DNA of 26,363 nucleotides from an uncultured Veillonella sp. GTDB lineage: Bacteria > Bacillota > Negativicutes > Veillonellales > Veillonellaceae. A model generated the notes under the pieces. That model ran no database searches and was not told the DNA's origin. It worked only from the letters and a program-made list of their open reading frames with translations. Of the stretch, positions 6,848 to 15,772 are shown piece by piece (the stretch's first letter is position 1; each line of letters begins with the position of its first letter). Location of the stretch: contig URPT01000007.1 of the NCBI GenBank assembly GCA_900549845.1, positions 1 to 26,363 on the forward strand, written 5' to 3'. The translations under genes were made by a program, and so were the position numbers.

Positions 6848-8407
6848 CTATTCTCTGGTTATATCATTATGCTCATAAAATTTAATATAACAAATCAAAA
6901 TCCCTACAAGAATTGGATAAGCCAATATAAATTCATTACTCATAAAGCATGCAATTTGCCCAAAGAATGCTACCAATAGGTAAACTAATGTAGGGTTATT
7001 AATATACTTTTTAATCTTATATGTTCTATATAAAATATATAAAATTGGGGTAATAAACAAGATTTCCCCTATCAACCCAAACCATGCCAATATAGCTGCA
7101 AACTCATTAAGTACTGGATACTCAAATGCTAAAAAGCCTTTTTGTAATACGTCTTCTGTCCAACGTTTGACTTCTCCACTATCTTTAGCAAAATCAGGGA
7201 ATTTATCAACCATATAGCTTGAGTGCAAGCCTCTACCAACACCAAAAGCTAGATGATCTAGACCAACGTTAAACATAGCTACTGTATTACCAAATCTAGC
7301 TGAATTGGATCTAGAACTAGTATTGCTGACTGACTTAACATTGCTATCAATATACTTATCTAGAGCCTTTTCTACAGATATAGCCTGAGGTGTTTCTTTG
7401 GTAGTATTCGTTTGAGAAATACTAGCCTTAATTATAGGGCTTACTACGGAATCACCAACAATAGCAAAAGAATAACTTAGAACACTAAGTCCAATTGTAA
7501 ATAGACATAGTTTCCACCAAGATTTATATCTAAATATTAGACTTAATACAATAAACGCAACCAGTTCGAATAGATAAACAACAACACCTGTTCGAGCCCT
7601 AGTTAAGAAAATCATGACAACTAAGAGAAATGCTAATATAATATCAAGTTTATTCTTAGAATTTACATAATGAATACCTAATAATGGTGCCAAAAACACC
7701 GCAATCATACTAAAATAGGATGGTTCTAACGCAAGGCTTCTAAGTTGACCTGGCCATAATTCCGGAGGCCACCACCCACTTTGTACAACAGGATCATATA
7801 AGCTATTATTAATAGTTACTAATATACTAGCCAAGTAATCTGAACCACTCCATAGCCAAGAAACCTCTATAATGGAGTAAGCTATACATAGTATTGTTAA
7901 TATCCTTGCAGCATTAACAATAGTATCAAGACCTTTTTTACAATCATCTTTATATAGATTAAAAATGATTAAGAATAGCCCAATTAAGGGGAATATAAAG
8001 TTTCTAAACAGATACCAAACTAGTGATACCATTAACTTTACTTGTAGGATAAATTCATTACCTACAAACGAAGGAAATAGCGCATATAGTTTTTGGACAA
8101 CAGATGTATTGATTAAATACGTGTAAATAACAGTATCATAAAAAGGAAAAGAAAATACCCCTAAAATGGTACAAAAAACAATCCAAGCAACAGATATTGT
8201 AAAATACGGTTTAAAGGGAAACTCTGTCTTCTTGTTCCATATGCTATATACAAGAAATAGTAAAATGGAAAAGAACAAAAATACCATCGACAGATTATTT
8301 CCCATGGAAAATAGGGTATACCGATCTGGTATCCGCATCAGTGGTAATGAAATTATCATTGCACAAAGCAATAACTCTTGAATTTTATAATATGCTGTAC
8401 TAATCAT
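6848..8407 (-). CDS. wzy: O-antigen/capsule polymerase (Wzy-type)
   Basis: This 519-residue polytopic inner-membrane protein has about a dozen hydrophobic segments and a large central outside loop. Such proteins polymerise lipid-linked repeat units on the periplasmic face of the inner membrane. The stretch SLALEPSYFSM (EPSYF at 228-232), followed by TRARTG (269-274), is characteristic of Wzy-like polymerases. Wzy proteins are highly diverged, so assignment rests on topology, this motif and position directly after the flippase gene. The start at 8407 has GAGAGG 11 bases upstream. It is the last gene of the polysaccharide operon, and the AT-rich gap behind it shows no convincing terminator. A second member of the superfamily, at 19571-20770, looks like the ligase. 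Confidence 0.82.
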   Translation of the reverse strand: MISTAYYKIQELLLCAMIISLPLMRIPDRYTLFSMGNNLSMVFLFFSILLFLVYSIWNKKTEFPFKPYFTISVAWIVFCTILGVFSFPFYDTVIYTYLINTSVVQKLYALFPSFVGNEFILQVKLMVSLVWYLFRNFIFPLIGLFLIIFNLYKDDCKKGLDTIVNAARILTILCIAYSIIEVSWLWSGSDYLASILVTINNSLYDPVVQSGWWPPELWPGQLRSLALEPSYFSMIAVFLAPLLGIHYVNSKNKLDIILAFLLVVMIFLTRARTGVVVYLFELVAFIVLSLIFRYKSWWKLCLFTIGLSVLSYSFAIVGDSVVSPIIKASISQTNTTKETPQAISVEKALDKYIDSNVKSVSNTSSRSNSARFGNTVAMFNVGLDHLAFGVGRGLHSSYMVDKFPDFAKDSGEVKRWTEDVLQKGFLAFEYPVLNEFAAILAWFGLIGEILFITPILYILYRTYKIKKYINNPTLVYLLVAFFGQIACFMSNEFILAYPILVGILICYIKFYEHNDITRE

Positions 8408-8446
8408 ATTAAAACAAACCTCTCAAATCTCTCAAACTATTTAAAC

Positions 8447-9700
8447 CTATTGGAAGAGTTGTTTCCTTAATAAGCCTCCCATAATAATCATAATTAAAAA
8501 TTCTGTTAATAACATTGTCATTGCTACCCCTTTAGCCCCCCACAAATAACACAATGGGAATATAGATAACAAGCTAAAGAATGCTGCCAATACTAGAGTT
8601 CGGCTATATGCACTATTCATATTGAGTGGTAGCATCGTTTCTTCACCAAATACAGTACTAATAGCAACAGCTAAAGGAACAAATGACAAAATTCGTAATA
8701 CGTCAACAGTTAAATTATAATCCGCTCCGAACAATAGCTTGACTATAGTATCTGAGAAGAAAAATAAAGACGTACAGCCAACAAGGCCTACAACCAAATA
8801 CAAGAATATTTGTTTCTTTATAAATTGTAATCCCTTAGAAATATCATCCTTCATCATCTTACTTATAAATGGATATATGGCGTCACTTACAGCATATATA
8901 CCTCTACGAACACAGGTAATTAATTTATCAGCAGCACTATAGTAACCAACGATAACATTATTCGTAAGCATCCCCAATACCACTACATTAGTTGCAGTAT
9001 ATAAGTTAACCGCTAAGGAGGATACGAATATAGACCAGCCTTCTTTATAAGAATTAATAATTTCACCTATAGTTGGCCATTTAAACAATCCCGTATAATG
9101 TTTTCTTAACCAGACTATTGAAAAAACACCTGCAATTAAAGGCGTGCAAGCTTGTAAGAATGCAGCGAGTATATAATCATCTGGAGATTTTACAAGTAAA
9201 AATATGCCAAGCATCGTACAAATACGTCCACTCATATTTAAGATGGTAATATATCGCATTTTCTGTATACCTTGAAAAAACCATACAGGAAATAAAACAT
9301 TACCTATAATTCCACAGTACATAACCTGAAATAATAATATGTCGATCGTATTTCCTAGTAATATGCGTTGCAGATTATAAACAGCAAAAAATACGGCCGT
9401 AACAAATATTAATATACATACTTTTCCATAAAAATATTTGGCAAACAGAAATCCTATTTTCTGTTCTTCAGCTTGTGCTATTGCTTTTGGCGCCGTTAAG
9501 GAGTATCCAAAATCAACGAAGATTCGAAAATATTCCATAATACCTTGCATAAAGGCAATCATCCCAAAATGCAATGGCCCTAAGACGCGAATCAAATATG
9601 GTACTAGGATAAATGCAAGTACATATTCTAAAGCGCGCAGGGTTAGAAGAGAAAATATATTCTCTATTAATACGGAGTAACTCTTCCTCACATTACCCAT
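8447..9700 (-). CDS. wzx: Oligosaccharide flippase (Wzx, MOP superfamily)
   Basis: This 417-residue polytopic membrane protein flips undecaprenyl-linked repeat units across the inner membrane. The N-terminal pattern ALEYVLAFILVPYLIRVLGP and GPLHFGMIAFMQGIMEYF is typical of the RfbX/Wzx family. About 12 membrane segments follow. The ATG at 9700 directly abuts GAGG, so that start is poorly spaced; a GTG three codons in (9691) sits nine bases from the same GAGG and is the likelier start (MRKSYSV). It precedes wzy by 39 bases, the usual Wzx/Wzy pairing. Confidence 0.9.
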   Translation of the reverse strand: MGNVRKSYSVLIENIFSLLTLRALEYVLAFILVPYLIRVLGPLHFGMIAFMQGIMEYFRIFVDFGYSLTAPKAIAQAEEQKIGFLFAKYFYGKVCILIFVTAVFFAVYNLQRILLGNTIDILLFQVMYCGIIGNVLFPVWFFQGIQKMRYITILNMSGRICTMLGIFLLVKSPDDYILAAFLQACTPLIAGVFSIVWLRKHYTGLFKWPTIGEIINSYKEGWSIFVSSLAVNLYTATNVVVLGMLTNNVIVGYYSAADKLITCVRRGIYAVSDAIYPFISKMMKDDISKGLQFIKKQIFLYLVVGLVGCTSLFFFSDTIVKLLFGADYNLTVDVLRILSFVPLAVAISTVFGEETMLPLNMNSAYSRTLVLAAFFSLLSIFPLCYLWGAKGVAMTMLLTEFLIMIIMGGLLRKQLFQ

Positions 9701-9753
9701 CCTCTAACATTAATATCTATCATTTCTTACTAACTATACTTTTATAATTAGAG

Positions 9754-9804
9754 AAAACCCCATAGTATTATCAATAAAACATAAAGATAATCTCTATGGG
9801 TTTT
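9754..9804 (-). terminator. Imperfect hairpin between GT2 and wzx genes
   Basis: AAAACCC-ATAG pairs with CTATGGGTTTT, with one bulged C, continuing into ATTATC/GATAAT. On the minus strand it exits into TTTTCTCT. It lies in the only sizeable gap (150 bases) of the O-antigen operon and may be a partial terminator that lowers wzx/wzy expression, or an RNA processing or stability element. Confidence 0.45.
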
Positions 9805-9850
9805 AATTATATATAATATACAACCGTACAAATATAGTTATGATTCATAG

Positions 9851-10804
9851 TTAATAATACAATTTAACCAATAACCTCTTTATATATTGTTTGCACTTCC
9901 ACAATGGATTATGGCTGGTATCAGACGTATGATCTAATACATAGTGTTTATATTGTGTGAGTAAATCTTTATACTCTGTCTTACATTTATTTGCACAGAC
10001 TCTACGAGATAATTCTACATAGGAATTTAATAGATACAATTGTAGCTCATTCTTTACACTACTACAGTGATTCATAAGATAATCATTCATATGCATATGG
10101 GACTCTACTGTATCCGTCATAAAACGTCTACTAAAGTTAGCCATTATACTACCAGCGCGTTGAACATAATAATAGAGTGGTTCATTGATTGTCACTACAG
10201 TCTGACAATTCAAGAATAGCTTAAAAATAGTGAAGTTTTCTTCTTGAATACGTCCCTTAGGAAAACGAACTGGTACTATTCCATTAAATACTTCTGATTT
10301 AAAAATCTTATTCCATACTACATTGAGATCGAATGGTTCCGTTTTTAGCAGATAATATCGCAACATATCCATGCCTGTAAAAGTTCTTGTATCATCTTGA
10401 ACAGACATAGTATGTATACTAATATCATCATCACCTCTATAGATGTAATAATTACAAGATACCATATCAGCATGTGTACTATTCGCAATAGTAAACAATC
10501 TTTCACACATTGTATTTTCTATAAAATCATCACTATCAACGAATAAAATATAGTCTCCTGTAACATGGTCTAAACCATAATTACGAGCATCGGAAATCCC
10601 ACCATTTTCTTTATGAAAGACCTTAATCCGTTTATCTTTCGCCGCATAAGAATCTGCAATAGAACCGCTGCGATCAGTTGCTCCATCATCGACTAAAATA
10701 ATTTCTAAATTTTGATAGGTTTGATTAAGTATTGATTGAATACATTTATCAACATACTGCTCAACATTATAAATGGGAACAATAATAGAAAGTAACGGCT
10801 CCAT
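9851..10804 (-). CDS. Family 2 glycosyltransferase
   Basis: This 317-residue GT-A enzyme adds a sugar to the growing lipid-linked repeat unit on the cytoplasmic face. The N-terminus LLSIIVPIYNVEQYV, the nucleotide-binding VDDGATD (38-44), the ENGGISDARNYG segment and the metal-binding DSDD (90-93) are all canonical. The C-terminal third is variable and sets donor/acceptor choice, which cannot be read from sequence. The start is well supported by AAGGA eight bases upstream. It begins 4 bases after the licD gene at 10809 ends, so the two are co-transcribed. Confidence 0.92.
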   Translation of the reverse strand: MEPLLSIIVPIYNVEQYVDKCIQSILNQTYQNLEIILVDDGATDRSGSIADSYAAKDKRIKVFHKENGGISDARNYGLDHVTGDYILFVDSDDFIENTMCERLFTIANSTHADMVSCNYYIYRGDDDISIHTMSVQDDTRTFTGMDMLRYYLLKTEPFDLNVVWNKIFKSEVFNGIVPVRFPKGRIQEENFTIFKLFLNCQTVVTINEPLYYYVQRAGSIMANFSRRFMTDTVESHMHMNDYLMNHCSSVKNELQLYLLNSYVELSRRVCANKCKTEYKDLLTQYKHYVLDHTSDTSHNPLWKCKQYIKRLLVKLYY

Positions 10805-10808
10805 ATAC

Positions 10809-11630
10809 TTAATCCTTTCGATCTATCTTATATGCAACAATATTATGTCCACAGCGTTGATCCTCAGGAGGCATCTGCATATAGTCATCATACATATTAT
10901 CTAGATATTGTCTCCAACAGGACATAACAGAAAATAATTGATCTTCAAACTCAATAGTAGTCATCTTCTCAAAGTCCTGTTTAGGCAATCGTTCCTTTAC
11001 ACCTTCACCCCAGGCAATTACACCAACATGCTCTGATTTAGTATAGTCATAAGATTTAGCCAAACGATCCATAATATCGATACAACGTTGTTTACCAAAT
11101 AAACGACACAATGGAACAATAACTAATTTACCTAAAGCATGAATAAGAGATTTCCCCTTAAACAGTTTAGCGCTAGCTAATGTAAGTATTTTTTGATAAA
11201 AAATCGATCTATCATAAATCTCTTTCATAATGGACATATCTTCACTAAATCCATCAACAGGAAAAATATCTATCCATAAATACTTGCTACGTAATGTATT
11301 AGAATATGTATTTTCACAAGGAATATTTTTATTGATGATAGCTGCATAGGTTGCATCTAAGCTATGATTGATAGGATTTGCGATTAACTCTAATCCATCA
11401 TGATCATAATGCTCTTTTAACGTTAATAATCGTTCGTAATCAGGTCTTGGCATGCAAACATCAATATCATCATCCCAAGGTATAAACCCTTTATGTCGAG
11501 CTGCACCTATTAATGTGCCATAACATAAACTATATTTTAAATTATATTTTTTGCAAAATTTGTCAAAATCCTTGAGAAGATTCAACTCTTCTAGCTGAAC
11601 CTCTCGTAAAGATAATTGTTGCATACTCAC
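10809..11630 (-). CDS. licD: LicD family phosphotransferase 1
   Basis: This 273-residue protein belongs to the LicD/fukutin nucleotidyltransferase-fold family, whose members transfer a phospho-substituent (phosphocholine in pneumococcus) from a CDP-activated donor onto a surface glycan. The family signature is clear: YSLCYGTLIGAARHKGFIPW followed by DDDID (53-57), the metal-binding acidic cluster. The start is either GTG at 11630 or ATG at 11624; both are close to a GAG element. It follows the cytidylyltransferase fusion by 11 bases and is one of two LicD proteins in the operon, suggesting two sites of substitution. No choline kinase is visible nearby, so phosphocholine should not be assumed. 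Confidence 0.9.
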   Translation of the reverse strand: MSMQQLSLREVQLEELNLLKDFDKFCKKYNLKYSLCYGTLIGAARHKGFIPWDDDIDVCMPRPDYERLLTLKEHYDHDGLELIANPINHSLDATYAAIINKNIPCENTYSNTLRSKYLWIDIFPVDGFSEDMSIMKEIYDRSIFYQKILTLASAKLFKGKSLIHALGKLVIVPLCRLFGKQRCIDIMDRLAKSYDYTKSEHVGVIAWGEGVKERLPKQDFEKMTTIEFEDQLFSVMSCWRQYLDNMYDDYMQMPPEDQRCGHNIVAYKIDRKD

Positions 11631-11641
11631 TCAATCCCATA

Positions 11642-12976
11642 CTAAATAACGGTAACATTTGTATTAGATACAAATTTATTGAGGACGCGTACCTCTTCAA
11701 TCATATCTTGATGACTCATCAAAAAGCTTTCAGAGTCCTCTCTAATACATTTTAAGAACTCAACGATTTCATATCGTAAGCCTTCACCTTCAAACTTATA
11801 GAAGTATTTTTGGTTTAAGTTCACATCTTCAAAACGCAATTCAAAGAATTCTGTTTTCCACCAAGGCGCTGGTACATAAATATATCCTTTAGAACCAGAT
11901 ATAACTAAATCTCCCTCTGCCTTAGCATTGATTGCCACAGTAGCGGAGGCCATAGCATCATCATAAAGAAAATTAATCTTTGATAAAATATCGACATCGT
12001 CAACCTTATGACTTATAAAATCAACGCGATTATAATCAAATCCTAGGAGTTTAAAGATAGCTAATAATGGATAGGATGCTAAGGATAAAATACTACCACC
12101 AGCTATTCTAATTTGATTAGCCAAATCTTCCCCCAAAACTTGTGTAAAATTAGCTTCTACATTAAAGATTTTACCAATTTTTCCACTACGAGCCATGGCA
12201 ATTAACTTATTAAATGCAGGACTATAAGCTGTTTTCAAGCCTTCCATCAATACTAAGTTGGAAGATTTCGCCAAGTCCATTAAGCGTAATGTTTCATCAA
12301 GGTCACTACTAAATGGGAATTCTGTTAATACATGTTTTTTGGCTTGTAGTGCTTTTTCGATATAAGCACCACGTTTGGATAAAGGCATATTAATATATAC
12401 TGCATCTACTTTATCCAGCAATTCTTCAGATGAACCAAATTGTTCTAAATTATTAAATTGATGTGATTTATAGATAGTATCAACCGACTCTGCCTCTGTG
12501 TACCCACCAATAATATCAATGCCACTAACAAATTTAGACTCATCCAAAAATCTATCTAATATAACTTCATTACCAATGATACCAAGTCTAATATTCTCAG
12601 AATTTCTAATCTGCGTACTTGAAATACCTTGTGTTCTTGGTAAGTAAACTACCTTGCAATACTCATTTAAATAGTCAAAATAGCCTTCCCAATCAGATCC
12701 AACGGTAAATATATCTACATTAAATCGTTTGATATCATCTATTTTTTGGCCAAAATATTCTTCTACTACAATTTCATCTGCGAAACCTGTAGCACGCACA
12801 TTATCAATGCGCGTCATTAAAGAATCACGAACATTAAATTTACCTCTAGATTTATCAAAATAGTCAGACGTAACCCCAACAATTAGGTAATCACCTAATG
12901 CCTTTGCATTCTTTAATAGATTGTAATGTCCCTCATGAAACAAATCGTATGTTCCATATGTTATCACTTTTACCAT
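11642..12976 (-). CDS. Fusion: TagD-like cytidylyltransferase plus Gfo/Idh/MocA-like oxidoreductase
   Basis: This is a two-domain protein of 444 residues. Residues 1-125 match glycerol-3-phosphate cytidylyltransferases (TagD): GTYDLFHEGH with HEGH at 14-17, GSDWEGYFDYL (93-103) and RTQGISST (114-121). This domain should form a CDP-linked polyol or related phosphate from CTP. Residues from about 129 resemble Gfo/Idh/MocA NAD(P)-dependent oxidoreductases: a Rossmann start (IRLGIIGNEV), AKKHVLTEFPFS, and EGLKTAYSPAFNKLI with GKIGKIFNVEANF. Several positions are unusual: the third Gly of the dinucleotide motif is Glu, and the catalytic Lys of the EKP motif is Phe (EFP, 219-221). The domain may therefore act differently or be structural. 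The gene starts one base after the aminotransferase stop, so the two are tightly coupled. Substrate is unknown. Confidence 0.88.
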   Translation of the reverse strand: MVKVITYGTYDLFHEGHYNLLKNAKALGDYLIVGVTSDYFDKSRGKFNVRDSLMTRIDNVRATGFADEIVVEEYFGQKIDDIKRFNVDIFTVGSDWEGYFDYLNEYCKVVYLPRTQGISSTQIRNSENIRLGIIGNEVILDRFLDESKFVSGIDIIGGYTEAESVDTIYKSHQFNNLEQFGSSEELLDKVDAVYINMPLSKRGAYIEKALQAKKHVLTEFPFSSDLDETLRLMDLAKSSNLVLMEGLKTAYSPAFNKLIAMARSGKIGKIFNVEANFTQVLGEDLANQIRIAGGSILSLASYPLLAIFKLLGFDYNRVDFISHKVDDVDILSKINFLYDDAMASATVAINAKAEGDLVISGSKGYIYVPAPWWKTEFFELRFEDVNLNQKYFYKFEGEGLRYEIVEFLKCIREDSESFLMSHQDMIEEVRVLNKFVSNTNVTVI

Positions 12977-12977
12977 A

Positions 12978-14054
12978 TTATTTACCTGTAATCTCTTTAA
13001 TGACTGATTTCATTGTTTCTACGAGCATTTTATTATCCTCAATGGTTGTATCACCAATATGAGCAACGCGTAGAACGTATTCTTCATTAACCCCACCCGT
13101 AGGATTTACAAAAATATCATATTTGTCCTTCAAAATTGTAAATACATCTTTAGCAATTGGTTGTTCAAAACGGATAGGCGTAACCGCATTACTGATGCTG
13201 AAGGCAGGAAGAGATACTGGTAATTCTTTAATTCTATTTCTGAAATCTTTCGCCACACTATCAATACGAGCTAAATAATTTTCAAAACCTTCCTCTTCAA
13301 TCAGATGTAATGCTTTATTCATTTCTAAACATACCCCAACAGCAGGTGTGAATGGTGTTTGACCTCTTGTAAAGTTTTTTACATATTGGTTGAAATCGAA
13401 GTAAAGATTCTTAATATGATTATTTTTTACACGTTCTTCATATAATCTATCACTAAATACAATAGGGGATATACCTGGTGCAATACAAAGGCCTTTTTGA
13501 GAACTCAAAATAGTAACATCAATATTATTACCAGCCATATCATAATGATCAATTAAGAACGAACTAATCGCATCAATTACCAAGTATGCTTCTTTCTTTT
13601 TAGCAAAGTTGCTTAATAAATTAATATCATATAACTGTGCGGTCGAAGTTTCATCAATATTAGCAATAACAAATGTAAATGATTGTTCTTCTACGGCAGC
13701 AAAGTGTTTTGCGGTTAGCTCCTCACCCTCGTCTAATTTAATCACAGTATGAGGTATCTCGTGGAGTTCACATAAATCGACGAAACGTTGACCAAAAGTA
13801 CCACCATTAATAACTAACACATGGTCTGTTTCATTCATACAATTCATAATAGTAGCTTCTAATGCACCCGTACCAGAAGCTGTTAAGTAGATGGATTTAT
13901 AGCTTTCTGGTGCATTCATAAATTTTTTGAGCAGTCTATCTGAATCTAACATAACTTCAGAAAATTCTGCTGTTCTAAAATAAGGAACTTGTTGATGTCT
14001 TACATCAAGAATTTCCTTTCTCATTTGTGTTGGTCCTACTGTAAATAGTTTCAT
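12978..14054 (-). CDS. Class V PLP aminotransferase (alanine-glyoxylate / AEP transaminase-like)
   Basis: This 358-residue fold-type I aminotransferase opens with FTVGPTQM. It carries TASGTGALEA (58-67) for phosphate binding, DETSTAQLYD (134-143), VIDAISS (159-165), and the Schiff-base Lys in SSQKGL (Lys187). It resembles small-molecule transaminases such as 2-aminoethylphosphonate-pyruvate or serine/alanine-glyoxylate enzymes more than the sugar transaminases usual in O-antigen loci (DegT/ArnB). The start at 14054 is chosen for GAGGGG eight bases upstream; an in-frame TTG at 14081 lacks this. Lying between a licD gene and a cytidylyltransferase, it probably aminates the small molecule that becomes CDP-linked. 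No PEP mutase or phosphonopyruvate decarboxylase is in the window, so a phosphonate is not demonstrated. Confidence 0.88.
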   Translation of the reverse strand: MKLFTVGPTQMRKEILDVRHQQVPYFRTAEFSEVMLDSDRLLKKFMNAPESYKSIYLTASGTGALEATIMNCMNETDHVLVINGGTFGQRFVDLCELHEIPHTVIKLDEGEELTAKHFAAVEEQSFTFVIANIDETSTAQLYDINLLSNFAKKKEAYLVIDAISSFLIDHYDMAGNNIDVTILSSQKGLCIAPGISPIVFSDRLYEERVKNNHIKNLYFDFNQYVKNFTRGQTPFTPAVGVCLEMNKALHLIEEEGFENYLARIDSVAKDFRNRIKELPVSLPAFSISNAVTPIRFEQPIAKDVFTILKDKYDIFVNPTGGVNEEYVLRVAHIGDTTIEDNKMLVETMKSVIKEITGK

Positions 14055-14068
14055 AATATAATCCCCTC

Positions 14069-14923
14069 TTATTGTTTCCAATATACTCTATAGTTATGAT
14101 GCGGTACCTGGCGATCTTCAGGTGGTGCTTCCATATAATTATTGTACAAATGACTTAAATAGAAATCGCTATCTGTAAGTCCCCAAAACTCAGTATCCTC
14201 AAAAGGATATAAACTTCTATTATCAAACAAGGTCTTTTCATAGACCTCTCGTTTATTACCACTTGCACAATCAACGAGAACACTTATATATTTCGCATCT
14301 GAAAATGGATACTGTTGTGCATCTTGGTTAATCTTTTTAATTAAACTTGTAGTTGGTAAAAAATGCATTAAGCTAATAGCTCCAAATTTCAAGAATGTAC
14401 GAATATAACCTTTTAGCTTAGCAAAGCTACCTTTAGAGTCTACGTAGCGATTACTAAATGTAAATTTCATAGACGACCCATGGAACAACAAGTTTAAAAG
14501 TTGTTGGTGTCTAAAAAGTTTTTGTTGTGCCTGTGTATCATCTGGTAACCCATCCATAGGGAAAATATCTATAAATACACCTGCTTTATCAAAATTACGC
14601 CACAATGTATTATCAACCATAATTGTTTCTTGATCGAATACCTTTGCCATTGTATAGGTGTAACTATCATCGTTTTCAATAGAATATACTTGATATCTTG
14701 GATTATGGTCATTATATATCTTAATAAAGCGATTATAATCATCCCGTGGCATCATAATATCAATATCATCATCCCATGGAATAAAACCTTTATGTCTAAC
14801 GGCTCCCAACATTGTTCCATACGCTAATACATATCGAATATCATGTGTATCACAAAAATGTGCCACATCTTTTAAAATATCTAAAGCGACACTCTTAATC
14901 TCCGAAAATCCAATTTCTCTCAT
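14069..14923 (-). CDS. licD: LicD family phosphotransferase 2
   Basis: This is a second LicD-family protein, 284 residues, with YVLAYGTMLGAVRHKGFIPW followed by DDDID (51-55) and FIDIFPMDGLPDD downstream. The ATG at 14923 is preferred because GGAGGA lies nine bases upstream; the frame itself stays open to a TTG at 14947. It is clearly homologous to the protein at 10809-11630 but well diverged, so the two probably decorate different acceptor residues or are not recent duplicates. It ends 14 bases before the aminotransferase start. Confidence 0.91.
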   Translation of the reverse strand: MREIGFSEIKSVALDILKDVAHFCDTHDIRYVLAYGTMLGAVRHKGFIPWDDDIDIMMPRDDYNRFIKIYNDHNPRYQVYSIENDDSYTYTMAKVFDQETIMVDNTLWRNFDKAGVFIDIFPMDGLPDDTQAQQKLFRHQQLLNLLFHGSSMKFTFSNRYVDSKGSFAKLKGYIRTFLKFGAISLMHFLPTTSLIKKINQDAQQYPFSDAKYISVLVDCASGNKREVYEKTLFDNRSLYPFEDTEFWGLTDSDFYLSHLYNNYMEAPPEDRQVPHHNYRVYWKQ

Positions 14924-14956
14924 CAAAAAAATTCCTCCATAATACAAATAGGTCTA

Positions 14957-15715
14957 TTATTTAAAGAATTTTCTTTTCAAGAATAATCCACCTTTTTTAA
15001 TCCAGTTTTGTGGCTCCATAAAGGATACATTTTGTTCCTTATAGTCAATGTTATTGGCTTCAAGCCATACGTCGAGCAAGATTTCACTTACGAAACCATA
15101 GATGCGCGCTTCGTATGTATCATAATCGGAAATATCGACGCGATGTTCAATTTCCTCCAAGATGGAGAACATCCATTCACAGTATTGATCAAAGAGGTCG
15201 CGTCGCATGACGAACATATTGAACATATGCGCCCAAGTGCGATTACAAACCTTTGTGAAAGCAGCACTATATTCAGGATATTTCTCAGCGATGATTTGCT
15301 CTGCCGCATCAAGGCCATCGCTATGGTGAGCATTATTATAGTGAGAACGGTTAGATTCAATATAATATTTACGCTTATCCGCTACGACTACAGGATATTC
15401 TGAAAGTAGTTTCTCCCATTCCGCTCCTGTAAGAATTTGGTTCTTTTTATCCTCTACGGAACGCACCTCTTTGCGCGTAAAGTAACGTCTATAATGAACG
15501 AGACCAATATAGTCCGCATCAAGGTTTTTCCAAGCCCAATATAAGCCTGTCAATTCGCAGTAATTTGCATTTTTTGAGGAAATATTATCCCCTGTATGAT
15601 CGCCAGTATAACCAATATCATCCTTGCCCTCTCTACCTACATGGATTGGCATGTATACGGAGTCCTCTGGCATCCAATATTGCTTATGTGTAGCTACTAA
15701 AATCTTAATATTCAC
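14957..15715 (-). CDS. DUF4422 glycosyltransferase-like protein
   Basis: This 252-residue cytoplasmic protein belongs to the DUF4422 family found in capsule and O-antigen loci and treated as glycosyltransferases. Recognisable stretches are KILVATHKQYWMP at the N-terminus, GDNISSKNANYCELTGLYWAWKN, and the highly conserved GLVHYRRYF. The start codon is GTG at 15715 with AGGAG nine bases upstream. It is directly downstream of the UDP-galactopyranose mutase gene (57-base gap), so it is a candidate for the galactofuranose transfer step. That link is inferred from position only. Confidence 0.85.
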   Translation of the reverse strand: MNIKILVATHKQYWMPEDSVYMPIHVGREGKDDIGYTGDHTGDNISSKNANYCELTGLYWAWKNLDADYIGLVHYRRYFTRKEVRSVEDKKNQILTGAEWEKLLSEYPVVVADKRKYYIESNRSHYNNAHHSDGLDAAEQIIAEKYPEYSAAFTKVCNRTWAHMFNMFVMRRDLFDQYCEWMFSILEEIEHRVDISDYDTYEARIYGFVSEILLDVWLEANNIDYKEQNVSFMEPQNWIKKGGLFLKRKFFK

Positions 15716-15772
15716 TAGTACTCTCCTACATGAGTATTGTCTCTCAAGTCTATCTACTTACCATATGAAAAA

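Noticed and set aside
6839..6862. Possible terminator overlapping the wzy stop codon
   Set aside because: The stem is only about six base pairs with no T-tract, so it is not convincing.
10809..11630. Phosphocholine decoration (lic1-type locus)
   Set aside because: LicD alone does not define the substituent. No choline kinase, transporter or LicC-type cytidylyltransferase is present.
12978..14054. Assignment of the aminotransferase as phnW in an aminoethylphosphonate pathway
   Set aside because: No PEP mutase or phosphonopyruvate decarboxylase is seen in the window, and the partner cytidylyltransferase is TagD-like, so only a general class assignment is justified.
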